The position numbers and the translations under genes were made by a program. From Acanthaster planci (lineage: Eukaryota > Echinodermata > Asteroidea > Valvatida > Acanthasteridae), in contig NW_019091440.1 of the NCBI RefSeq assembly GCF_001949145.1, positions 411,281-457,462 on the forward strand: a stretch of DNA of 46,182 bases. The letters are read 5' to 3'. Within the stretch, counting starts at the first letter, position 1, and every line of letters starts with the position of its first letter. Positions 1-10,300 of this stretch are shown piece after piece. Under the pieces are notes generated by a model, which was not told where the DNA came from, made no database searches, and worked only from the letters and a program-made list of their open reading frames with translations.

Positions 1-799
1 ATGTGTACTGTATTATGATTCCAACTCATGAGATCCCATAGGCTCTCCACTACTGAGCTTCGTTTTCTGTAGCGGCCAACAGCAAGCACCGCATGCACTG
101 CCACTGACCGGCCCTGATCCAACCTCATCAGTTCTCACCGCGGGAGGGACTCCAGAAACCAAACTCATTAGCATAATGAAACGCCAAATGTTTACCATAG
201 TTGTTTGAATGACAGGTGCCAAGTGTTTCGGAAAAGTGCGCAAGTCAGGGTAACTAGGGGGTTACAAGGGTCAGGCCAGACTTCCCCAGCCCCCTCCACC
301 CCAGGGGACCAATTAGCAAGATAGGGCCGGCTATTAAAGAAGGTCAGTCATTAGCTACCGAAATTACATGAAGGAGTTAGGGTGTCAATCTCTTTCTTTA
401 TACGAGACCACAGGGGTCTTTATGAGGGGATTGTCCCTGATTGCTGACGAAGTTTCAGCGATATCATATTCCAACCAGTGTCAACGTCAACAGCTTGAAA
501 TCACTCTGGTTGAGCTTTGGCCGTAGCTCTACTGAAGGGTGCTGTCATTTGACAAGAAGTATAATCATGGTGCACACACTAGGTCGTTGGTTTCAATCAA
601 GAGTCGCGTGCAGTGCACAGCCGTATACCTATCTGGCAAGGCAGTCTAGTTCAGCAACAGTGATGCATTTTAGGGGGTGCACTGGTGTTTTGTCATGCAT
701 ATTACCGATGGACGCAAGTTGTTTGACGTCGTCAACTCTTTTTTTGGGGGGGGGTCGGAATGATAAATCGGTTCAGCCATAGCCGAAGGACATAGGTTT
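1..799. other. Distal 3' flank, no gene recognised
   Basis: Only short open frames without recognisable domains are present. I see no convincing splice structure or repeat. Confidence 0.5.
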
Positions 800-1330
800 C
801 CCAAAAGAATGTGCAAAGTTTCAATCTCTCGCGATCGGAGGAACCGAACGACGACCCTTCCGACTCCACTTCTCCCTCGCGCATTCCCGCCGATTAAAAT
901 CTTCCTGCGCGGGAGATCGAGAGCCCGGGAGAGAAAAAAACAAAACAGAAGCAGCCTTTTCGTGAATATATGGCTGGCAGGTCGCAGGTCGGAGTCGGGG
1001 CTGGCGCAGAAGGAATACCGGGGCACTGGGGGACGGGAGCTTCAGGGGGAGACCCGCGGACACCACCCTGGGGTAGAGCGGTCGCAACTATTAGTTCAAG
1101 TGATGGTTTATTTATTGGTCTACAGCTCGAGTGCCGCCGAGAATGCTAGGAGCGGGTGATTCGTCATTCCATTTTTTATGATGTTGGGGTTCGCGGCACA
1201 GCTGGTGGAGGCATCCAGTTAATAGTTACGTAAACAAATACGGGCGATTCAACGCGTTGGCCAATCACTATGCACGATATCTGTCGACCCTTTCGCGCAT
1301 TATGATTGGCCAGTGCGTTGCAAGCTCTTG
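800..1330. promoter_or_regulatory. CpG-rich block with inverted CCAAT boxes
   Basis: CpG dinucleotides are much denser at about 820-1100 than in the surrounding AT-rich DNA. At 1252-1319 two arms form an imperfect inverted repeat, each containing GGCCAAT (CCAAT at 1261-1265, ATTGG at 1305-1309), the NF-Y-type core. This could be the promoter or first exon of a neighbouring gene that lies outside the window. No coding sequence within it is convincing. Confidence 0.35.
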
Positions 1331-3133
1331 AAGGCGCACTATTGTGAAATATTATTATTCATAATACAATTTTTTTGAAAACCGTGAATGCAATGACTGA
1401 TTTACTAGAATAAGAAACACCAAATTGGAGGCCAGTTCATACGTGGCACAAAATAAACGCGATTCTGTGACGTAAGATTTAGGATGAGGGGATTATGAGC
1501 GAGCTATGAGAGAACTGGAAAGACCACACACGGTACGTACACTACTCCCTCTGGGGATAGGTCTGGGGTTCCCCGCCTCCCCCCCTCCCAAAAAAAGTCG
1601 AAAATGAGTTTGCTTTCTCCAGCATCTGCTTCTCATTTGTCACACTCACATGTCACTCTCACAAGTCCGCACCTAAAGGCGTGTTGGGTGGGTAGTTTAA
1701 CGCCCTCACAGGAACCTTGAAGTTGTTAGTTCGATCCAAAATAAACACCTTCTATCCAGGGAAATATTGGGAACGCACCTGACCAAAGAATCTCATAAGT
1801 GCACACAGAACATGTTCATTCGTAATTAAAGCAAACGAATGTCAACGTTGTTGCGAACCAATCACCTCTTGAGCAAATTTATTTGTCTTGATCTTTTTAC
1901 GTTACTCCATCAGCCATGCATAGATTCACTAAAACACCATGATTAGCAATAAACCAAACGCAACTGAACCACATTTATCAATAACTTCATAAATACACGT
2001 ATTACGGATAATATTCCTCGTTAGAGCATCGCATGATCCTACCGTTATATAAAAAATCCTTACGGGTATTATTTTAAAGTTACATTTACGTCCAAAGGCG
2101 AAATATTTATATCAAGTTATACTGTCACTGCTGATGTAATTAAAATATGCTAATAAAGGGTGTACTCTTTGGCTATTTGGATTTGGGTCCCGGGAAAATT
2201 TTGCATCAATTAATTAAAAAAGCTACGACTTAAGAGGTTTGAAATATTACAGAAAAAAAGGCATTTAATGCTGAACAGCGTGCTTGACAATATCACGACG
2301 GCAAACTTCACATGAATATATTTGTGGCATGGCTTTGCTCAGTTTTGTAACAGTTTACACTGAATAGCAATATTTACTGATTGGCAGCTCCACTTGTTTG
2401 GAGATAAACAGTTCCAGAAGCAGGCCGGACAACTAATCGGTCGTGATTCTTAAATGGGTCCTGATTACTGAATGGGTTTTCAAAACAGAATATTATGCTA
2501 TACCCATGCTGTGATTCTCAACTATCCATGATTCTAAACTGGGCCATGGCTGGATTTACTTCATTACCTGTAACACCAAGGCACTCAAAAATCATAAGCA
2601 ACGAATGTACAGGGGAAATGTCAGAGCCACTAATTAGCCAAGGTGGTATTATTTCCTAAATAGTCGTCAAAATATACATGTACTTGTACAAGTTTCCAAA
2701 CATAATCAGCCAGTTCAGCGAATCAGCAAATAGCCCACTGATAGGGAAGACCTATCTTTTCCCGAATGACCTAACACGCACTTCGTTTTGGGAATACGCT
2801 GTTGGATTGGAATACCTAACTAGCCGAATATGTTACATGCTTATATGGCTTTTCAATCCAGTTTGATTCAGTACTACATAAAACGCAGGTTTAAATAATT
2901 TACATGTATCACTAAATTGAAAACAGAACTGGATTGATATCATTAATATCAAAACCAAACAAAAAGATCAAAGGGATTTTTCGAGTCGAACCCCTGAGAG
3001 ACATAGAGAGCAAATTTAAGTTATCTTTTGAAAATAGTCCTGCACGATACCGTTATTATGTAACAGCTAGAATCCGTGAAAGGAAAACTTCCCCATACGC
3101 AATTAACCAATAAGAAACCAGACAAGGAGTAAG
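1331..3133. other. AT-rich intergenic DNA
   Basis: Stop-dense in all frames and AT-rich. No gene or clear repeat was recognised. Confidence 0.5.
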
Positions 3134-3141
3134 GCATGTTG

Positions 3142-3577
3142 CAGAGTTGTAATGACTCAGGGCAATGACTAGACTCCGACTCAAGTCACAATTTTTGGTG
3201 ACTGGACTCAGTCCCGATGGGTAAATGACTCGACTCGAGCCTCTGCGACCAAGATGACTCGAGTACAAAGTTATAAAACTCGAGTCCCAGAAAATATTAA
3301 AAGCGAAATTTTAGTTGGCTAGATACCTGTTACCCTAATGCATTTTCAGTATGGCTAAATTAAAATAAAAATACCCAAAACTATTTTACATGTATTTGTG
3401 TTTTATTGTATTTTGTTCAAAAACTTGTGACTAAAATTGACTTGAGCTCAGTACTTGACTCAATTCGACTACACAAAGTGACTAGACACGACTTCTTGAC
3501 CTTATGACTCCAATTGAGTCACAATGTTAAAATGACTCGACTCGGGTCACCAAATCTAGGGACTCATTACAACACTG
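3142..3577. mobile_element. Non-autonomous hAT-like element with 8-bp target duplication
   Basis: The 436-bp element is bounded by inverted termini CAGAGTTGTAATGACTC (left) and CAGTGTTGTAATGAGTC (right, read inward). Exact direct repeats GCATGTTG flank it at 3134-3141 and 3578-3585. An 8-bp duplication and CAGTG-type ends are hAT superfamily hallmarks. The interior is filled with GACTC/GAGTC motifs and has no transposase frame, so it is a MITE-type element. Confidence 0.85.
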
Positions 3578-3585
3578 GCATGTTG

Positions 3586-5457
3586 CATGACTCTGAATGA
3601 ATCACAACTTCGGTAATTTCAGCTAAAAATGGACACCCTCCTAAAAATGTTAATACTTGCATTCAGTTAGATAACTCTTGCAACAGCTGAATTTTCACAG
3701 AGATGAGCCAACGTTATGCATATACATGTACGTGAATCAATTTTTAAACTCTACTCATCTGAAGAAAAAAAGCAAAACGATTATGGTAACCAACTCATTT
3801 GGGGGTGAAGATTTACATTTATGATGCGGATTGCTTAAACAAACCGCCTAAAATAAATGGCTTGTTAAATATTCTTCAGGTCCAAGATGGGCTAATTGCT
3901 GACAAGATTCGGTATAATTGTTATCTAACTTAAAAAAGCTAAACCACTGAATGTCGCCGCTCCAGTGTAAACATGAGATATCACATGATTATTGTCACCA
4001 TGGCAACTAGGATTGGGAAGCATGTCTAGTCTCTTGCAATGCACACAAAAGCATTTTCCACTACACTGGCTATACATGCATAATACATGCATTATAAGTG
4101 CGTTTAATGAAGCGCTTTATAAGAGTCTGTTGCCCTTAAAGAGGATGCTGGTATGGATACTTACTGTGCCCCTACAAGGGTACTAAACAAAATGGCTGCA
4201 GTCTCGGCACTTTCAAAGATTTAAAGCGCAACAGCATGGCAATGACCTTTTTCTAGCGGCAGAGATATTAGCCAATGCATTTCGGATCGGCATTGTCACG
4301 TGTGACAGAACGGCATCGTCACCTTGCCACGGTTAAGGTGTCGAGAGTAAATCTCTCCCCTGCTCAAAAACATGGCGTTCCATAGCGAACAATTTGTTTT
4401 ACGTCAGCCTTCTCTGAATCCATATTTGCATTTCATCCAAAGACCTCTTCTTCATTCAATTCTACTTCACCCTCAACACCTTCTCAGCCTACCCAAAGCT
4501 ACAGGTGGGAAAAACACATCAAAGATGCAGCACAAGAAGATAAAAAGATTACAAGAGTACATAGAAAGCGGTTTTAAAAGTTTATACAAGTTGTTTACAA
4601 TGATTTAAAAAAGCGAACAGTACTTGATTGTATTTCAATTTAAAGTCCCAAGAGACTACAGTAAGCTGAAATACAGCGGGATGCCAACTGAGACAAGCAT
4701 GGCCGCACTGTTAAACAAATAACGCTTGGCCACTTTGGCCCTTTGTCTTATTGGTTGCGTACTGTAGACGCAGACAACCATAAGAAAAAGTGAAACGGCA
4801 CATTCCCTCTGAGACCCTTTGCGTTTGTTACAAAAGCCTCGTATCATAAGTGGCTCGGTGAATGATAAGTTTTTTTGTCAGTGGCTTTGACTTGACACCA
4901 GTGGTCATCCCATTGCTACGAGCCACAGCCACTAGCTCAAATGGCATGAATCCGGACAGGGCCGCAATATGCTATTGTGTACAATAAAACCTAGTTCTAA
5001 ACACTAAATGTCACTACCATGACCGAGTTTCAGCGTCAACAACTAAACCAGTGCAGTTCACCATCACCATGGAACCCAAATGTCAGAATGATACGATGCT
5101 AAACCTACATGGTGTCTGACGCAGAACACTCTTTTGCATAGTTGTTTAAATCCAACCCCAGAATTCTTGTGAAATCACCCGGCTATTACAAGAAGCATCC
5201 CCTATACATGTGCATTACAAATTAGTACTTCTTTTGTCTTCAAACAGATGAGATAGATTCTTGGAAGAAACCAAAGCGGTGGCAGCAGCGTGATTAGGGT
5301 CATAGACTGTCAGTGTGTGGGGGGTGGGGGGGGGGAAGGGCACACAGGGGTGGACTCAGCTGCAAAAATTGGGTTGGGAGTGCAAGGACGACAGAAAAAC
5401 AAAGGTAACTCACGCTCAGTACTATTAAATATTTAAAATGCTACATAGACTACTATC
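3586..5457. other. Intergenic DNA without recognised genes
   Basis: Short frames only. A G-run lies at about 5319-5339. I see no gene, RNA or clear repeat structure. Confidence 0.45.
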
Positions 5458-5595
5458 CTTTAGAGTATCAAAGTGACTACATCATGTGCACAATTGTGTG
5501 TAAAGAACCAGTGCGTGAACAAACGTGCGTGTACTCCACTCGTTTGCACAACACTTTCTGGCTCAAAATGATGTGATACTTTGGTACTCTATAGA
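5458..5595. mobile_element. Small MITE, copy 1
   Basis: The ends form an inverted repeat: TAGAGTATCAAAGTG at the left and the complement of TAGAGTACCAAAGTAT at the right. The element is related along its length to 34654-34807. The termini begin with TA, which would suit a TA-target element, but the superfamily is not settled. Confidence 0.6.
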
Positions 5596-7017
5596 TTACG
5601 GCGGTGAAATTAAGAGGGCAACTTTTCTGCATGTGGAGATGTCAAATTGGCATTGCATCACACTGAGCGTGAAAGAAACAATGGGTGACAGGCTACAACC
5701 AATACTAAAATGAGACTTTTTTTTGGGGGGGGGAATAATTTTTAAATCACCATGAACTCTTTCAGTCACAATTTTCTCGTGGGATCCCAGTACTTGTCAC
5801 AATCCTTAAAAACAAAGAAAAAAAAAGTACATGTATCCCTCCAGTCAACCTGGTGGATGCTGGTGAGGTCAATTCCACAATTACTTAAAAGGTCAACACT
5901 GTCCACATTGCACCTCAATTAGCTAACGACACATTACTGATACTAAAAGTGCACATGTATATAAAACATTGCATCAACGATACGTACATAAATTAAAATA
6001 AAGGCAAATATTCATCTATGAGAAAGAAATGTTAATGAGCATCCTACTTTTCAATTATTGCTTTGTACATTGTTTGCAATTAGAAAAAAAAATCGTACAA
6101 ATTGTTAATAAAGGCATGTGGCTAGATACGGACACTTAAGGCATTTGATAAAAAATAGACGGAAAACACTAAAGCTGTAACTATGGCAACGGTGGTGCTT
6201 GAAACAAGCAAATCAGCTGTGGAGGCCAGACTGACGATTCTGAAGAGCTTCAACGCATTAAGTCTGCTAACCAACCAGGTGCGATCTCTGGCCTTTGAAC
6301 TTTAACCCTTCCACCAGCAGGGTCAATTTACAGTCCCAGTCCTCAGTGAGGTAACACTTATTTCAATTACAAGTCCCTGGGAAGGAGCTTGAAATCTCAG
6401 TCTCTATCGCAACCTGGCGATGTTTTCTGATACTCTATTGTCCTTGGCAACAAAAAAAAAATTGATCTTCTGTCAAAATCAGTGATTCACTGCACAGTCC
6501 ATTCGCTGGAACAGAAATCAATTCATCTGTGGCAGGGATGTGGTGTGCCGTTGCTAGGCTGTTGCTGGAGAGACAAAATAAACTCTTGGCTGATGTGGGG
6601 CTGTTACCACACAGGTCCAAACAGTGCCACCTGTTGACAACATACCGTAAGCGGACATTATGTCCCAAAAACGCACTGTCCACGTTAGCGCTCAAATGTA
6701 AGGACATTTAAAATTAACATCAGTCCTGTGCTGGAATTTGACTAATTTTTCAATTTCAATGTTTTTTCCAAAGATTTCTCACAGTTTTTACTCTGTAACT
6801 GGAACAAATAACGTGGAGTCTCTTCAGTTCAGCAATTTCAATGCAAGTTGTCAACATAACGGTCCTATCCAACATTACACTGGTGCTTCTTGGTGCATAA
6901 CGGTAACACAATAATAACTGGTCCATGGCAGCTGATGCATTTCTATGGCAACAAAGAGCTGGTAAGGGAAGCTCCATCATATCCTTTGTGTTACAAAGGA
7001 AAACGAAAAAAGCGAAC
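5596..7017. other. Region just past the gene end
   Basis: It may include extra 3' UTR of the EPLIN-like gene if a more distal polyadenylation site is used. There is a plus-strand AATAAA near 6113 and another near 6576. No gene is supported. Confidence 0.4.
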
Positions 7018-7023
7018 TTTATT
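7018..7023 (-). promoter_or_regulatory. Candidate polyadenylation signal AATAAA
   Basis: The minus strand reads AATAAA here, about 155 nt past the stop codon. This would give a short 3' UTR ending near 7000. A longer UTR using a later signal cannot be excluded. Confidence 0.5.
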
Positions 7024-7177
7024 GGACTGGAAGCATACTGAAGCGAGCGTAGATTGAAGAAAATCATAAACATTTGCCACTGCACAACGTTCCCAACTGT
7101 CATTGCTGTCATGTGACTGGTCGGGTGACTAAGTCGTCCTCCGATGCACGACTCAATCCAATAATGACGCCAACAGT

Positions 7178-7336
7178 TCAGAGGTCAATGAGTTGACCGG
7201 TCCCATCACCATCTACAGGGGTGCCCTCGTCTGTGTCATCATTTGGGTATTCGTTGACATCTTCCTCTGCGTCTTGCAGGGCTGCGGCTCTGGCTGCCTT
7301 GATCTCCCATGATGCCAAGTCCTGTCCTGGTGCAGT
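7178..7336 (-). CDS. LIMA1: EPLIN-like gene, exon 7: C-terminus and stop
   Basis: The acceptor TTTTTCCAG ends at 7337, in phase 0 with exon 6. The exon encodes residues 717-768, with a [10 protein letters not shown] helix-prone stretch and an Asp/Glu-rich end finishing in L-I-D-L before TGA at 7180-7178. The terminal I-D-L fits a class II PDZ-ligand pattern (hydrophobic-x-hydrophobic), but this motif is weak evidence on its own. Confidence 0.87.
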   Translation of the reverse strand, partial: TAPGQDLASWEIKAARAAALQDAEEDVNEYPNDDTDEGTPVDGDGTGQLIDL

Positions 7337-10300
7337 CTGGAAAAAGCCAAAATAATTTACATAAAGACTCATTTCCACACACTTGAATTTTTTTAAATTT
7401 AACTTTGTACCAGTTTTACTCTCTTAGCAGCACAATGGACATTTCTGCAGCACGTCCACAGTTTCACTAGTCAAATCACAAGACAGTCTCAACAGCTTGT
7501 GACTTGAAATGAGACTAGGTCGCTCACGACTGATTTGTCTGGACTTAGAGCTCTACTCCCATACAGTGCCCCACTCTATCCATCCACTTCAACAGACTAT
7601 ATTCACAAGGGAGCTATTTTTGATCATGTTCCCTGAACCTGCCTTACGTAATGTATTATGTCGATTGAGTGGTGCCAGGCTATTTTGAGTTCCCTGCCTC
7701 ACTTTAATTTTTTTGTTAATTGTTGTTCAAACCATTTAGATATAATAAATTGCATATTTTAAATTGTTTATCGTCGAGAATGAAATTAATCTGTAAGGAA
7801 CTTTTATTCTTTGCCTTTATTTTTCATCTTAGGTTTCTGAAGGTAATCTCACTTTCAATCCAATATGGTTGATTTTTGAATTAGGTCAATTTGGCAGAGT
7901 GTCAAAGGACTCCCATCAATGAGAATAGTCTGTTGATAGTGGCAAGCATGACATGAAGATGAAGTCAGCTAGGATTAGCACACTACGAAAAACTTAAGAG
8001 ATCCTACGGTTTGAGATTTTTCACCTCAATTTAAGGCCTGGACTAAATGCAAGCTTTTTTTCTGTTGAAGCCTGAGGCCAGACACTGGCTGAATGGGAGG
8101 CACATACCGTACCTTTCCAGATCTACTCCCAAAAAATGAAGCTGATATTTCTGCATCTTGCAGAAACAACAAACTAGGAAACACTTAGTACCTCACTCTG
8201 CTCTGGGAAATCCTCAGCAGGTTCAGCTTCCTCCATCTCGGGAGATGCGACCTCTGCATCCAGGCCGTTCTCCTCGGTGTGCCCATTGAGGACCTGTTCA
8301 TTCTCATCCTCCTCCTGTCTACTGTCTACTGCCTCCCCCTCCTCTCCATCTTGCTCCCCCGGCTCGGGGAGAGCCTCAACTGACTGCTCCTCCTCAGCTT
8401 CTACCACCTGCTCTGCCTCTGCTACTTCCTGCATTTTTTCACTGGCAGGTGCCTCTGCCTCTTCCTGGTTGCCCTCATAGTAGGAGGAGAGCCTCTTGGG
8501 AGACAGCTCCTCTTTCTGCACCCGGTTCTCGGCATGGGTGACTTCTCCTGCTTCCCACTGGGCGCGAAGCGAGCTAGCTCCAGCGGCAAGCTCCTCTGGA
8601 GTCTCGGACGACTCGCGGACGAGATCCTCTCTCACAGCCGGAGTGCTCTCAGCCACCTGACCTTGGCCCTGCAGCTCTGCCTTGATATCAATGACCTCTT
8701 TTGGCTTTGCTGGAGCAGTCTCCACCTCTCCCTTTTCCCAGCGGTCCTTCAGGGAGCGGGACACTCCTCTCTGGATGTTCATCGGCTCGTCTCGGACAGA
8801 CGTCTCCCGAGCGAGGTCAGCGCGGACTTCGGGCGTGTTCTCTACCACTCCTTCCGTGGACGGTGCCAGCTCATCTAGGGATTTTGGGGAGCGCTCAAGG
8901 GGTGCTCTGGGCTTCTCTTCTATGTTGTGCACCTCTCCTTTCTCAAACAAGCTCCGCAGGTTGCGAGCAGCGCCTCTCTTGATGCCTGGATCTTCTTCTC
9001 CTTTGCCTTCTCTGACGACATCAGCTCGCTGAACAGGTGTGTTCTCAGACACTCCTCCTTGGTCAATGGAATCCTGGTTCGCCCCATAATCTTCCAGAGA
9101 TCTGGGTGAGATTTCAATCTTCTCCTTGGGTTTGTCTTCAATATTGGAAACTTTTCCTTGCTCAAATCTTTCCTTCAAGGAACGTGCTCCGCCGATCTTG
9201 AAATGGGCATCTTCTACTTTCTGGGAGGAGCGCACGACATCATCCCGAAGGACAGGAGTGCTCTCAGAAATTCCGCTGTCAATAACCTCTGGATTGTAGT
9301 CCTCCAGTGGACGAACCTCGATTGCTGGCTTGACGGGTGTCATTTCAATGTTGCTGACGCCACCCTTTTCAAACCGATCCTTGAGGGACCGAATACCGCC
9401 TGAGGTGGTCTTCACTTCATCAGACTTGATATCTGAGCGGACCACATCCTCGCTTCGGATGGGAGTGCTCTCGGCAACTTGCCCAATGCTGGCCTGGACC
9501 TCCGCTTCCTTGGCGGCTCGGATCTCCTCCTGAAAGTCAAACGTTTTGCCAGAGCTGGACAGGCTGCTGTCCCCTCTTTCAAACTGGTCCCGCAGAGACC
9601 TCATGCCGGCAATCGCAACGCGATCGTCCACGACGTCACTTGAGCGGACCACATCTGGTCTCAGTACTGGTTCATTTTCAACCACTTGCTTGTCTTCTAG
9701 AGGATGAAGAAAAATTGGATCTCATTTACAGCGGATCAGATGCCATCACATCAACAACTTTAGGGCCTTTGGAACATAGGACAAGAAACCAGAAATTTGT
9801 TGGGCTTTGCACTTCTGTTTTTGAAGGAATACACCACTGCTTTATTAAATGATTTTTGGGTAGCGTTAACCAAGAGAACTGTCTAGTGAGAGTAAGTGTT
9901 GTTGATGTTCAGGTTTTATTTTGCAACTGTGGTTGATTTTGTTCAGAATTATCTCAGAGAGTGACCGTGTAGGTAGTGCCATTCTCTTAAACTTTTGACC
10001 AAGCACAACCCCTAGGTGCTAGGGCTAGTTCAGGTGATTGCAACAAGAGAGATGGGTTCACGGGTACACCATGGAATCAATCTCTTTTGGACGAGGTGTG
10101 GTTCTTAAAAGAACCCGTGAATATAAACTCGATGTTTCTGTCAGTGTGCCCTGGCTGTCCTCAGCAACAACAAAGTGAATTTCATGTTGACAACAAATGA
10201 TTTGGCATGAAATTCAACCAAGCTGAAAGGTTTTTAACCTTTTGCAAATGCACGGCCCAAATGTTTGAACTGATGTCATAAATATGGCATTCGTGTGCTT

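Noticed and set aside
6183-6305. Short plus-strand frame beginning MATVVLETSKS
   Set aside because: Composition looks protein-like, but it is only 40 codons, unrecognised, and overlaps the likely 3' flank of the gene.
8277-9533. Plus-strand frames opposite exon 6
   Set aside because: They are antisense shadows of the repeat-coding exon, rich in Ser and Leu as expected from the complement of Glu/Arg-rich codons.
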